A DNA stretch of 64,000 nucleotides, from NCBI GenBank assembly GCA_035528065.1, contig DATKZH010000207.1, positions 1 to 64,000 on the forward strand, in the 5' to 3' direction. Positions 28,757 to 38,431 of the stretch are shown in pieces. How positions within the stretch are numbered: the stretch's first letter is position 1; every line of letters starts with the position of its first letter. This DNA is from DATKZH01 sp035528065. GTDB lineage: Bacteria > Planctomycetota > Planctomycetia > Pirellulales > Thermoguttaceae. The notes under the pieces were generated by a model that saw nothing but the letters and a program-made list of their open reading frames with translations, did no database searches and was not told where the DNA came from. Position numbers and translations under genes: made by a program.

Positions 28757-29080
28757 GGAGAGTCCCTCCGGCGGTCCCCGGACAACGAGGGTGGCCAACT
28801 CCATTGCCTGCTGTACCGTTCGCGCCTCCCCTCTACCGTCTCTCGATCCGACAGCCTGAAGACAATCCGGGAACGACACGATGCCGCGTCGCGCGCAGCA
28901 GAGCAACCTCTGCGCATACTCAGCACACCGTTTCGGCGCATCACCCCCCGACGACAGACGGCCGACTTCACCCTGATATGATAGTCCCCCCAATGCCTGC
29001 TGGAAACCTCTGCTCGCCGATTTTCTTGATGGAGAGAAGACCGCCATAACCCGATAAGGGGGGCGGTCTGGGGCCATCCG

Positions 29081-30040
29081 TCAGGCGACCAAGCCGAAGG
29101 CCCAGCACGCATACGCGACGGGAGCGGCCAGAAGCGCCGAGTCGAGCATATCCAAGACCCCCCCGAAACCGGGCACCAGATCGCCGGAGTCCTTGAGCTC
29201 CACGTCGCGCTTGATAAGTGATTCGGCCAGATCGCCGAACACGCCGGTGATCCCGACCAGCAGCCCGAACAGAATCCAGCCCCCATAGGGGCTCGCCGCG
29301 ACTTCTCCCCAACCGGCCGAGCCGGTTGGGTACATCCACTGGAGACTGTCGAAGGTCGGGAGCCAGCGGAACGTGGCCCAGGCGCCGACGCAAGCGAACA
29401 CCAGCGCCCCGAATGCCCCCTCGATTGTTTTGCCCGGGCTCAGCCCGGGGGCCATCTTGCTCCGCCCAATCAGTCGGCCGACCGCATACGCCCCCGTATC
29501 GCCCATTTTGACGACCACAATCGGCGACAGCAGCGCGCCGAGGCCCCAGGTCAGCCGGAGTTGAACCAGGAAGCTGAGCAGCAGTCCGACGTAGACCATG
29601 GCGAACACGGCAGCCGCCACGTTCACGGTCACCCCGCCCGGCCTCTCGTAGCGGAGCATTTCCACGAGGAAGACCAGCATCAGTCCGGCCGCCAACGCGA
29701 ACAGCGTCCAGTCGCTCGGCGTCGTGTCGAATTTCTCCTCCACGTCGTACGCAAAGCGGTAGCAGAGCGGCGAGATCCAACTGCTGGTGACCACCAGCAG
29801 ACTGCCGAAGTAGACGACCCATTGCACCGGGCGCACCCCGCCGGCCCCCGCCAGATAGAGCACCTCGCGAACGGCCAGCACCACAAACACGACCAGGAGG
29901 GGAAACAGGGCAATCCCGGGGACCCCGGAGTCGGGCTCTCCGGGGATCCCCGTCACTCGCTCCAGCCAAGAATCCACCCAACACAGGCCCAGCAAGGCCG
30001 CGACGATCAGAATCCCGAGAGGTAGCCGCCAGCGAAGCAT
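29081..30040 (-). CDS. cdsA: phosphatidate cytidylyltransferase
   Basis: 319 aa integral membrane enzyme with about eight helices that makes CDP-diacylglycerol from phosphatidic acid and CTP. The C-terminal family signature is present: SPGKTIEGAFGAL, FGDLAESLIKRDVELKDSGD and PGFGGVLDMLDS. In most CdsA proteins the last part reads PGHGGxxDRxD; here His is Phe and Arg is Met, while the acidic residues remain. It lies downstream of uppS, the usual uppS-cdsA order for cell-envelope lipid synthesis, but 227 bases of repeat-bearing DNA separate them. Confidence 0.92.
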   Translation of the reverse strand: MLRWRLPLGILIVAALLGLCWVDSWLERVTGIPGEPDSGVPGIALFPLLVVFVVLAVREVLYLAGAGGVRPVQWVVYFGSLLVVTSSWISPLCYRFAYDVEEKFDTTPSDWTLFALAAGLMLVFLVEMLRYERPGGVTVNVAAAVFAMVYVGLLLSFLVQLRLTWGLGALLSPIVVVKMGDTGAYAVGRLIGRSKMAPGLSPGKTIEGAFGALVFACVGAWATFRWLPTFDSLQWMYPTGSAGWGEVAASPYGGWILFGLLVGITGVFGDLAESLIKRDVELKDSGDLVPGFGGVLDMLDSALLAAPVAYACWAFGLVA

Positions 30041-30061
30041 GGAAGTGCGGGCACGTGGTTA

Positions 30062-30262
30062 AGGATGAATGATGAAGGATGAACGACGAAGGATGAATCG
30101 TGAATGGCGAATCACGTGAGAGGATTGATGCAGACCATGCATAAAGTCGCCAGATTGTCTCGTCGTCGGATCGCGACTTCGGCTCCTCCCGATCGTGTTG
30201 ACGTGCTGCCGTCGCCTCGTTGGGCGGAAGCTTCGGTCATTCATCCTTCATCCTTCATCGTC
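30062..30262. repeat. inverted GGATGAA mini-repeats between uppS and cdsA
   Basis: Four GATGAA/GGATGAA units at about 30064-30097 face four TTCATCC-type units at 30237-30261. The two clusters are reverse complements and could pair across the intergenic region, enclosing about 140 bases without a gene. Possibly a transcript-folding element, possibly only minisatellite decay. Confidence 0.5.
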
Positions 30263-30267
30263 TATCA

Positions 30268-31023
30268 CTATCCGTTCAGTCCGCCGAAGCGTCGGTCGCG
30301 GGCGGCAAACCCGCGGATTGCCAGGTGGAGCTGCCGCTGGTCGAATTCGGGCCAGCAAGCCTCGGTCACCCAGATCTCCGCATAGCTGATCTGCCACAAC
30401 AGGAAGTTGCTCACGCGCATCTCGCCGGCCGTGCGGACCAGCAGGTCGGGGTCCGGCATGCCGGCCGTGTACAAGTGGGCGCTGAGCGTTTCTTCGGACA
30501 CGTCGTCGGGGCTGAGCTTGCCGGCTTTCACCTGCCGGGCGATCCGGCGAACCGCGTCGAGCAATTCGCCCCGGGCGCCGTAATTGACCGCCAGACACAG
30601 GTGCAGGCCGGGGTTGTCGGCGGTCATGGCGACCGTCTTGTCCATTTCCCGCAACACGGCTTCGGGGATGCCTTCCCGGCGGCCGATGATGCTGACCCGG
30701 ACGTCGTTTTCCATGATCGTGGTGCGCTCCTCGATCATGTACTGTTCCAGCAGGTGCATGAGGAAATCGAGCTCCGGCTGGGGGCGTTTCCAGTTCTCGC
30801 TGGAAAGGCAGTAGAGGGTCAACTGTCCGATGCCGAGGCGGGTGCATTCCTCGGTCGTGCGACGGACGCTGGCCACGCCGTGGCGATGCCCCTCGATCCG
30901 CGGCAGTCCCTGGCGCTCGGCCCAGCGTCCGTTGCCGTCCATGATCACGGCGATGTGTCGGGGACGCCTCTCCCGCGGCACGTCGTCGAGATCACCGGCA
31001 ATCGTGGCTGACGGCTCGGACAT
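30268..31023 (-). CDS. uppS: undecaprenyl diphosphate synthase (isoprenyl transferase)
   Basis: 251 aa from the ATG at 31023 (a GTG directly before it is the alternative). cis-Prenyltransferase that elongates FPP to the C55 carrier used for peptidoglycan and other glycans. Motifs: IAVIMDGNGRWA with catalytic D29, GHRHGVASVRR, LTLYCLSSENWKRP, VNYGARGELLDAVR, and the C-terminal DPDLLVRTAGEMRVSNFLLW and EIWVTEACWPEF. In E. coli-type enzymes the motif is SGExRxSNF; here it is TAGEMRVSNF, a minor variant. Followed by cdsA; preceded by purA with 18 bases between. Confidence 0.95.
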   Translation of the reverse strand: MSEPSATIAGDLDDVPRERRPRHIAVIMDGNGRWAERQGLPRIEGHRHGVASVRRTTEECTRLGIGQLTLYCLSSENWKRPQPELDFLMHLLEQYMIEERTTIMENDVRVSIIGRREGIPEAVLREMDKTVAMTADNPGLHLCLAVNYGARGELLDAVRRIARQVKAGKLSPDDVSEETLSAHLYTAGMPDPDLLVRTAGEMRVSNFLLWQISYAEIWVTEACWPEFDQRQLHLAIRGFAARDRRFGGLNG

Positions 31024-31041
31024 CACAGTCCCGAGGAGAGG

Positions 31042-32334
31042 TTACTTCCCGGCGAAGATCGTCTGTTCGCGCTCCGGGCCCACGGAGGCGATTTCCACGG
31101 GGCGCCCCACAAGCTCGCTGATCCGCTCCAGGTAGCGGCGGGCGTTCTTCGGCAGGTCGTCCATGCGGCGGACTTCCGTGATTTCCTGCTGCCACCCGGG
31201 CAGCGTTTCGTAGATCGGCTGCACCCGGCGGACGTCGTCCACGTGACTGGGAAAGTCGGTGATCCGCCGGCCGTCGAGCTCGTAGGCGACGCAGACCTTC
31301 AACTCCGACAACTGGCTCAGCACGTCCAAGAGCATCACGGCCAATACGTCGACGCCGCTGAGCCGAGCGGTGTATCGCGCGGCCACCGCGTCGAACCAGC
31401 CGCAGCGCCGTGGCCGGCGGGTGACCGTGCCGTATTCGTTGCCCGCCGCGCGGATGTGCTGCCCGATCTCGTTGTCCTGCTCGGTAGGAAACGGACCGCC
31501 GCCGACGCGAGTCGTGTAGGCCTTGAGGATGCCGATGACCTTGGTCACGTGTCGGCCCGGCACACCCGAGCCGGCCGAGACGCCAACGCCGGAACTGTTG
31601 CTGCTGGTGACGAACGGGAACGTGCCGTGATCGACGTCCAGAAGCGCCCCTTGAGCCCCTTCGAAGAGGATCCTCTTTCCGGCGTCGACGGCGTCGAGCA
31701 GGTAGGCGGTGGTGTCGGCCACAAACGGCTTGAGCCGCTCCGCGTAGCCGGTGTAGAGCTCGAAGATCTCGGCGGCGTCGAGACCACACGCGCCGGTCTC
31801 GCCGTCCAGACAGGTCAACATCTCGCGCTTGGCCCGCGTGATTTCCTCGATGCGTGAGCGGAAGTCATCGCGGTACATGTCGCCGAGCCGAACGGCGAAG
31901 GAGCGGCCCACCTTATCGCGATAGCAGGGGCCGATGCCCCGCAGCGTCGTCCCGATCGCCTCGCCCCCGGTGCATCGCTTGTCGAAGAGCGAGTCCTCTC
32001 GGATGTGCCACGGGAAGATTACGTGAGCCCGATCGCTGAGCATCAGGTTCTTGCCGATGGTGACGCCGCGAGCCACGAGCGAGTCGATTTCCTCGAGTAT
32101 GGTGGCGGGGTTGATGACCACGCCGCCGGCCACCACGCATTGGACGTGGCTGCGGAAGATCCCGCTGGGGATGAGCGACAGCTTGTACGTTTCCGTGCCT
32201 GCAACGACCGTGTGCCCGGCGTTGGCCCCGCCTTGATAGCGGACCACGATATCATGTTTTTCCGTCAACAGATCGACGATCTTGCCCTTCGCCTCGTCTC
32301 CCCATTGCAGACCGATCACACAGGTGGCAGCCAC
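31042..32334 (-). CDS. purA: adenylosuccinate synthetase
   Basis: 430 aa from the GTG at 32334, which follows GAGGG by eight bases; a TTG at 32349 would add five residues. Catalyses the GTP-dependent first step from IMP to AMP. Signatures: VIGLQWGDEAKGKIVD (GDEAKGK instead of GDEGKGK), YQGGANAGHTVV, the catalytic region and IMP loop FEGAQGALLDVDHGTFPFVT, and PRRCGWFDAVAARY. Length is normal. Upstream lies an intrinsic-terminator-like hairpin on the same strand (32571-32622). Confidence 0.95.
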   Translation of the reverse strand: MAATCVIGLQWGDEAKGKIVDLLTEKHDIVVRYQGGANAGHTVVAGTETYKLSLIPSGIFRSHVQCVVAGGVVINPATILEEIDSLVARGVTIGKNLMLSDRAHVIFPWHIREDSLFDKRCTGGEAIGTTLRGIGPCYRDKVGRSFAVRLGDMYRDDFRSRIEEITRAKREMLTCLDGETGACGLDAAEIFELYTGYAERLKPFVADTTAYLLDAVDAGKRILFEGAQGALLDVDHGTFPFVTSSNSSGVGVSAGSGVPGRHVTKVIGILKAYTTRVGGGPFPTEQDNEIGQHIRAAGNEYGTVTRRPRRCGWFDAVAARYTARLSGVDVLAVMLLDVLSQLSELKVCVAYELDGRRITDFPSHVDDVRRVQPIYETLPGWQQEITEVRRMDDLPKNARRYLERISELVGRPVEIASVGPEREQTIFAGK

Positions 32335-32570
32335 CGCTTCAACCCTCAATTACTACGGTCAACTACCCCGAAGTACCGGCACCAGGTCTCCCCAAACGGA
32401 TCAATTTAGCATGCTCGCCGCAGGGCCGTCAAGAAGCGATCGGACGGGCGTGCCGTCGCTCTCGAGAATCGCTCCTCGGGGGCGCGACCGAAGACGACTT
32501 CACCCGTTCCTTGCGTTCCCTTCGAGAGATGGGCACAAGCCATAGGGACGGTCGACACAGGCGACCCACG

Positions 32571-32622
32571 AAAAAAACCAGGAGACTCCCCGATCGAACG
32601 AGTCGAGATGAGGAGCCCCTGG
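32571..32622 (-). terminator. rho-independent terminator upstream of purA
   Basis: On the minus strand a stem CCAGG..CTCCT / GGGAG..CCTGG with an internal GACTC/GAGTC hairpin is followed directly by seven T. It lies 237 bases before the purA start and reads toward purA, so it either ends a separate small transcript from upstream or works as an attenuator in a purA leader. Confidence 0.55.
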
Positions 32623-32830
32623 CTTGGTTGTAGCGCGAAAAACGCTACGGTACTTGTATCCGCGCCGGTCAAGGGCCAGCGATACGACAGCTACCCAAAT
32701 TGGGTTATGCCCAGCAAGCGATACGCCGCCGAGCCAAAGGCACATGACAGGAAGGCCCTGGCCGGGGGCCGCTCTCGCGTCACCGCAGAACACGGTTACG
32801 ATCTCTAGAGAGCTGCAAATCGATCATATC
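32571..32830 (-). ncRNA. possible small structured RNA or purA leader
   Basis: No convincing protein is encoded upstream of the terminator, yet the minus strand has several compatible hairpins: GTAGCG-loop-CGCTAC (about 32635-32646), ACCCA-ATT-TGGGT (about 32693-32705), and a longer AGGGCC/GGCCCT pairing (around 32670 and 32755) that would close them into a rod. This is a weak inference; the 5' end is arbitrary and no known RNA family was recognised. Confidence 0.22.
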
Positions 32831-33272
32831 GGCGTCGTAATTCTACCGGCGGCGTGCATTCGGGGGAAGTGGCCGCGTGTCGGGTCGGGCGTCGGGAAAT
32901 CGCTCTGGCCGCACTTCGGCCCCCAAGTTGCCGCGTGGCGCGGGTTGCACCTCCTCAAGAGGGTTCAACTGCCGGATGGCCGCCCCTCTCGCCGGGGGGT
33001 TCCCGGTTGCCGGTGACGCATCCGCACAGCTTGTGGGAGGAGAGCCGTTCGTCGGCAAGCGGCCGCCGGCGCACGGCTCCGTGCTGCCACAACATCCGAC
33101 CGCCCACCCGGTTTCTCTCCTCCGTATCACGAGCCCTCTTATACCGGCCATGCCCGCGTTCTCAGGGCCGTCAGGGGCCGGCCCACTCCGACTCAACCTA
33201 AAACAAGCGAGGTTTTCTTGGAGTACGGCGACTTGTCGCCGCTTTCTTGGGCGTTTCCGCAACCGGCGAGCG
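32831..33272. other. intergenic region
   Basis: About 440 bases with several long chance frames but no recognisable domain, start site with ribosome signal, or repeat. Nothing supported here. Confidence 0.4.
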
Positions 33273-33566
33273 ATGTCAAAGTTCACCGGAAAGCCGTCGC
33301 GCCACGTGTTGCGGTTCGCACCGGGACGAGGGTCGGCTGTCTCGGGCTCCGTCCGGGTCGTTTCCGGTTGTGGCGAGGTCGAGCATTTTTCCGTCACCGG
33401 CAGTGTGACGCTCGACGGGAGGCCGTTGTCGGACGCCGCCGTCTCGTTCATGCCCGGCGACGAGCAAGGCGTCCCTTCGTTGGGCATCGCCGACCGCCGC
33501 GGCATCTGCACCCTCGCAGCAGGCGGCCGACCTGCGCGGTATCACGCCATGGTGTGGTCGTGGTAA
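33273..33566 (+). pseudogene. degenerate carboxypeptidase-regulatory-like lipoprotein
   Basis: From the ATG at 33273 the frame contains VVSGCGE (a lipobox-like VSGC), then VTGSVTLDGRPLSDAAVSFM, PSLGIADRRGICTLAAGG, which is the same domain type as the intact lipoprotein at 12507-12965. The frame ends early at VWSW, before the IPGxYKV strand and tail normally found. The signal region is long and polar, unlike a working lipoprotein signal. A decayed copy is the best explanation; the following 390 bases up to 33958 hold no clear gene. Confidence 0.6.
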
Positions 33567-33958
33567 GGCAGAGCGTGGCAAGTGCCGTTAGGGTTTCCCC
33601 AGCCCTTCCAGAGCCCCCTGTTCCCCTGGCTCAACTACGATCGAACCATACGCATCGTCGGCGTCGAGCTCAACCTCTCGATCACCGTGCGTTTGCCCTT
33701 GATTCTAAGACTCGGGCCACGGCTGCCGCGTACGATGGTTCGCGGCGTTTCCGCCTTGCGGGCGCGCTGGTGAAACTCGAATGTGCGAAGCAGAACACGT
33801 TCAACGATCCCTGGCGAGGGCTTGCGGAAGAAGGTGCGACCGGTCCGGTTGGCTTGACGGCTTGATCGGATTGCGGAAAATGTTGCCTATTGGGGGCGTC
33901 ACGCCCGCACCGGAGAAGGAGTCGTCCCGCCTTTCTGTCCTTGTGAAGGAGAACAGGC

Positions 33959-36900
33959 ATGTTTCTCTCCCGCCGGAGTCTTCGTGGATCCTCTTGTCGC
34001 GTTCTGATCTTGTGGTGCTTTGCGTGGCTGGCCGCGTGGTCGGTCGCCGGAGCCGCTGAGCCGGCGGCTTGTGTCTGGCTGGAAGCCGAGTCGCCGGAAG
34101 AGGCCAATTTTGAAATCGAGCCCTGGGCCAATGACAGCCCCCGGATCTTCTCCGGCGGGCAGTGGTTCACGCACACGCTCGACAAGAACGAGGTGGAAAC
34201 GAAGATCCCCGACGGAGGCTTCTCCCTCCGCTATTCGTTCGAGGTTGCGGAAGCCGGGCCCTACGAGTTCTGGGCGCGCGTGGGTTACGAAGGCGCTCGC
34301 GCGCCGCTCGAGTGGCAGGTCGACTCGGGCCCGTGGCAGACGGTCGGGCCGGAAGTCGAGACGACCAATCTCGTCGAGGTCGGCCCCTGGTGCGAGCTGG
34401 CCTGGCTTCGAGTTGGGTCCGTGAGCCTCAAGCCCGGCAAACACACGCTCCAAATCCGCTATCGCACGCCCGGGCCCGACGGACGGCTCCTGATCGGCCT
34501 CGATTGCCTGGTCTTCAGCCAGGGCCAGGGCAAGTTCGTGCCGGAGATGGCGCTTCGACCGGGCGAGCAGTATGACGACCAAATCGACCGCGACGCCCGC
34601 GAGCACGTCTTCCGCCTCTCCGGCGACAAACCGGCTGCGCCCGGTGCCCGGGTCGAGTTGGCGTTGGACGGGCTTTGGGAAGTCGCCCGGTACGACGACC
34701 CGGACATGGACCGGAATACGTACGAGCCGGTCAAGCAGTTGCCGGAGACGAGCGAGTATCCGCTTCGCTGGATGGGGGTCGAGGTGCCGGGCGACCTGGC
34801 GCGTCGGCCCGAGCTGCGGATGGCTCACCGCGTGTTCCTGCGGACGCGGGTCGACGTGCCGTCCGAGCTGGCCGGCCGCGGGTTTCACCTGCATTTCGGC
34901 GGCACCTGCTGGATCGCCAGCGTGCTGGTGGGCGGCGAGTTCGTCGAAGGCCGCCAATCGGTGCTCGTGCCGTGGGATTGCGACGTGACCGCCCACTTGA
35001 AGCCGGGCGAGACGAACGAGATCGTCGTGGGGATCAAAAGCCCCTGGTACGCCATGGACGCCCAGCCGCGGAACACCACGATCGACCGGCTTCGCAACGT
35101 CCCCGCGACCCACCTGCGATGGGCCCGGTTCGTCGACGCCATCTATCCCTCCTCCAAGGGCGAAGGGCAAGGGAACAAGACCGGGATCGTCAATCCGGTG
35201 AAGCTCGTCGTGACCGGGCCGGCCTATACGTCCGACGTGTTCGTCCGCACCCGCGTGGCCGGAAAGCGACTGGACGCCGACGTGACCGTCGCCAACCCGA
35301 CGGCCGACGCGGCCACGCTGAGCGTCACGTGCGAAGCGGTCCACGAGAAGACGGGCCAAGTGGAAAACGCGTGCGAGCCGGTCGAGGTTGCGGTGCCTCC
35401 CGAGGCATCGAGGACCGTTTCGCTGGGGGGCGCGTGGCCGGATCCCAAGCTGTGGTGGCCGGAAGAGAACGCGGAACTCTACGTGCTGCGGACCACGCTC
35501 CGACAAAACGACAAGCCGATCGACGTCCACGAGCAGCCGTTCGGCTTTCGGGAAGTCACCTTCGAGGGCAAGCATCTGCTGCTCAACGGAATCCGATGGC
35601 ATCTCTGGAACTGGGTCGACGTGGGCGACGCCGCCTCGGAAGCCGAGTGGCTCGAGAAGTACCACGCCCAAAACGACCGCTTCCACCGAATCGCCGAAGA
35701 CCACGACCGGCTGTTCGGCCATCGGGAAAAGGCCCTGGAGTTCTTCGACCGGAATGGAATTCCGGGCCGGCTGTCGACCTGCATCGACGGGATGTTCATC
35801 ACCCACGACCTCAACAACCCGCTCGTCTGGGAGAACTTCGCCGATCACGTCCGCCAGGTGGTCAAGGCGTATCGCAACCATCCCTCGATCGTGATGTGGA
35901 GCCTGGGCAACGAGCTGATGTTCGTCACCGCCCGGCTGGCGCATCATAACCGCTACCGGCAACTCGAAGAGCAAGCGGCCGAGCTGACGCGGATCGCCAA
36001 GGAATTGGACCCGACGCGCGGCAGCTTCCAGGACGGCGGCGGCGACCTGGGCGGCCTGATCGACGTGAACTGCCAGCACTACAGTTGGGAGACCGGTCAG
36101 CGTTTCCCCGCCTGCGCTTACCAGTACCAAACGCTGACCGACGGCCCGATCATGCCGCGGCCTCGCGATCCGGCCGAGCTGTACATGTGGGACGGCAAGA
36201 AGCCGCTCGTGCTGGGCGAGGTGTTCTACTACTCGGGCAACCCGTCGAAGATGGCCTGGGTCGGCGGTCCCGACGTGTTCCGCGGCAAGACGCCGGCCAA
36301 CCAGGCCGCCGCCCGATACGCCCGTATCGCCATCGAGGGCGCCCGCTGGCAGGACGCGACGGCGATCTGCCCCTGGGTCCGCGGCCTGCCCGGGACCGAG
36401 GTCTCGTTCGAGCCCCGGGCGGTCTTCATCCGGGAGCACAACGCCTGCTTCGCCGCCAGGTCGACGATGAAGCGGACGCTCGGCATCTTCAACGACGGCC
36501 GCGAGACCGACCCCTTGTTGCTCCAATACTGGCTCGTGCTCGACGGCGAGGAGGTCGACCACGGACGGAGGCCCTATCGCGTCGCGCCCGGGCGGCACGA
36601 GACCGACGTGCTCCAGATCGAGATGCCGGCAACGAGCAAGCGCAGGGACGGGGAGCTGCGCCTGGAGCTCTCGGCCGGCGAGGAAGTCGTCTTCCAGGAC
36701 AGCAAACCGGTCAGCGTCCTCTCGCCGACGACCGGCCCGATCGCCGGGCTGGACAACAACACGCTCGCCGTGGTCGACTTCGAGGACGGCTCGGTGATCC
36801 GCTGGCTGCGGAAGCTCGGGCAGCATTTCACCGACCTGCACTGGTCCGACGCGGTGCCGGCCTCGGCCAAGGTGGTCGTGGTCGGCCGACGAGCGATCTC

Positions 36901-38431
36901 GCCCCGAAACAAGAAAGTCCTGGCCCCGGCACTTCGCAAGGCGGTGTTGGCCGGCAAGACGGTCATCGTCCTGGAGCAAAACGAGCCCCTGGAGAGGCAC
37001 GACCTGCCGCTGGCCGGGATCGAGATCGCCGGTCTGGGCGAGCAACGGCCGGAGAACCGCGAGGAATTTCGGCAGGCCGGCGGCCGCTCCGGGTCGATCA
37101 GCTTCCCCGTGGCACCCGCCCATCCCGCGCTGGCCGGGCTGACGCCGCGGGACTTCTTCACCTGGGCCGACGACGAGGTGACCTTCCGCCTCAGCTACGC
37201 CACGCCCGCCACCGGAACGATCGCCATCGTCCAGGCCGGAAACGAGCTGGACCTGGCGCCGATGATCGAGGTCCCCGTCGGGCAGGGCAGCTACCTGTTG
37301 AGCCAGATGGCCATCGGCGAGAAGCTGTTCAGCGAGCCGGTCGCCGACCGCCTGTTGGGCAACCTCCTGGCCTGGGCCGCCGCGCGGGGCGCGGCCGAGC
37401 CGGGCCGAACCCTGGTCTCCCCGGCCGACGATGACGGGCTCGACGGCCTCCTGGCCAAAACCGGCCTGCTCTACGAATCGGCCCCCCAGGTCGAGGCGGC
37501 GCTGGAGGGCGACGTGGCGGTCGTCCGCGCCGATCCGGCCTCGCTCGATTGGCTCGCCGGCAACAAGCAGGCGGTGACCGACTTCTGCACGGCGGGCGGC
37601 TGGCTGATGCTCGTGGGGCTCGATGAGAAGGGGCTCGCGTCGTTCAACCGCCTGGTCGGCTTCGAGCACCGCCTCCGTCCCTTCCGCCGCGAGGCGGTCA
37701 CGCTCGAAGACCGGGCCGAGCCGCTGCTGTTGGGCCTGACCGACCGCGACGTGAGCATGCAGAGCGACGAGATGCTCGCCAAGTGGCTCCGCCTGTACTG
37801 GATCTCCGACCGCGTGTTCAGCGCCGTGGTCGACGGCCCGGAGATCGCCTCCTTCGGCGGCTCGGGCGAGCCGGTGGCCAAGGTGACCAACGGGATGACC
37901 AACGAGGACTTCTGGCAGTACATCTACTATCTGGACGCCAAGGATTCGTCGATCACGTTCGACTTCGGCCGGCCCGAGACGATCACCGCGGTGCGGATCA
38001 AGCCGACCGCCGCCCCGTACTACTTCCTCAAGGACGTCGAGATCCTCTTCGACGACGACGCGGCCAACCCCGTCAAGTTCGCCTGCCGGCAGGTCGAGGG
38101 CATGCAGGACGTGCCCATCGAGCCGCGCGAGGCCACGAAGATGACGATCGCGGTCAAGAGCCACTGGCCCGGCGAGTCCCCGAAAGAGCTGGTGGGGATC
38201 GACCTGGTCGAGATCGACCGCCGCATGCCGCCCGAGAGCGACGGCAAGCTCGCCCTGCTCACCAAGCCCGGCGGCCTGGTCAAATACCCCCTCGGCGAGG
38301 GCGGCATCTTCCTCAACCAGCTCGACTGCACCGAGGGCGATACCGAGGAGAACGTCCAGAAGAAGCTCACCATCTACGCCAACCTGCTCCGCAACATGGG
38401 GGCGGCGTTCCGAGTCGGCGAGGCTAAGTAA
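33959..38431 (+). CDS. very large secreted GH2-like glycoside hydrolase
   Basis: 1490 aa with a signal peptide (about residues 10-31). A jelly-roll/carbohydrate-binding region (35-185) precedes a glycoside hydrolase family 2 core: sugar-binding domain (about 220-385), Ig-like domain, and TIM barrel with VMWSLGNE (acid/base candidate E652) and KKPLVLGEVFYYSG (nucleophile candidate E754). About 700 residues follow, including a glutamine-amidotransferase-like or trehalose-trimming-like alpha/beta region and a discoidin-like segment (about 1300-1400). Beta-galactosidase, mannosidase or glucuronidase activity cannot be distinguished. Preceded by 390 bases of non-coding DNA; followed by an 800-base gap, so probably its own unit. 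Likely acts on algal or plant polysaccharides outside the cytoplasm. Confidence 0.82.
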   Translation: MFLSRRSLRGSSCRVLILWCFAWLAAWSVAGAAEPAACVWLEAESPEEANFEIEPWANDSPRIFSGGQWFTHTLDKNEVETKIPDGGFSLRYSFEVAEAGPYEFWARVGYEGARAPLEWQVDSGPWQTVGPEVETTNLVEVGPWCELAWLRVGSVSLKPGKHTLQIRYRTPGPDGRLLIGLDCLVFSQGQGKFVPEMALRPGEQYDDQIDRDAREHVFRLSGDKPAAPGARVELALDGLWEVARYDDPDMDRNTYEPVKQLPETSEYPLRWMGVEVPGDLARRPELRMAHRVFLRTRVDVPSELAGRGFHLHFGGTCWIASVLVGGEFVEGRQSVLVPWDCDVTAHLKPGETNEIVVGIKSPWYAMDAQPRNTTIDRLRNVPATHLRWARFVDAIYPSSKGEGQGNKTGIVNPVKLVVTGPAYTSDVFVRTRVAGKRLDADVTVANPTADAATLSVTCEAVHEKTGQVENACEPVEVAVPPEASRTVSLGGAWPDPKLWWPEENAELYVLRTTLRQNDKPIDVHEQPFGFREVTFEGKHLLLNGIRWHLWNWVDVGDAASEAEWLEKYHAQNDRFHRIAEDHDRLFGHREKALEFFDRNGIPGRLSTCIDGMFITHDLNNPLVWENFADHVRQVVKAYRNHPSIVMWSLGNELMFVTARLAHHNRYRQLEEQAAELTRIAKELDPTRGSFQDGGGDLGGLIDVNCQHYSWETGQRFPACAYQYQTLTDGPIMPRPRDPAELYMWDGKKPLVLGEVFYYSGNPSKMAWVGGPDVFRGKTPANQAAARYARIAIEGARWQDATAICPWVRGLPGTEVSFEPRAVFIREHNACFAARSTMKRTLGIFNDGRETDPLLLQYWLVLDGEEVDHGRRPYRVAPGRHETDVLQIEMPATSKRRDGELRLELSAGEEVVFQDSKPVSVLSPTTGPIAGLDNNTLAVVDFEDGSVIRWLRKLGQHFTDLHWSDAVPASAKVVVVGRRAISPRNKKVLAPALRKAVLAGKTVIVLEQNEPLERHDLPLAGIEIAGLGEQRPENREEFRQAGGRSGSISFPVAPAHPALAGLTPRDFFTWADDEVTFRLSYATPATGTIAIVQAGNELDLAPMIEVPVGQGSYLLSQMAIGEKLFSEPVADRLLGNLLAWAAARGAAEPGRTLVSPADDDGLDGLLAKTGLLYESAPQVEAALEGDVAVVRADPASLDWLAGNKQAVTDFCTAGGWLMLVGLDEKGLASFNRLVGFEHRLRPFRREAVTLEDRAEPLLLGLTDRDVSMQSDEMLAKWLRLYWISDRVFSAVVDGPEIASFGGSGEPVAKVTNGMTNEDFWQYIYYLDAKDSSITFDFGRPETITAVRIKPTAAPYYFLKDVEILFDDDAANPVKFACRQVEGMQDVPIEPREATKMTIAVKSHWPGESPKELVGIDLVEIDRRMPPESDGKLALLTKPGGLVKYPLGEGGIFLNQLDCTEGDTEENVQKKLTIYANLLRNMGAAFRVGEAK

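Noticed and set aside
32500..32793. 97-codon minus-strand frame over the terminator region
   Set aside because: It would run through the hairpin and T tract, and shows no domain; the RNA explanation is preferred though weak.
33899..38164. 1421-codon open frame on the minus strand
   Set aside because: It lies entirely opposite the GH2-like gene, has Arg/Gly/Asp-rich low-complexity content and no domain; a GC-driven shadow frame.
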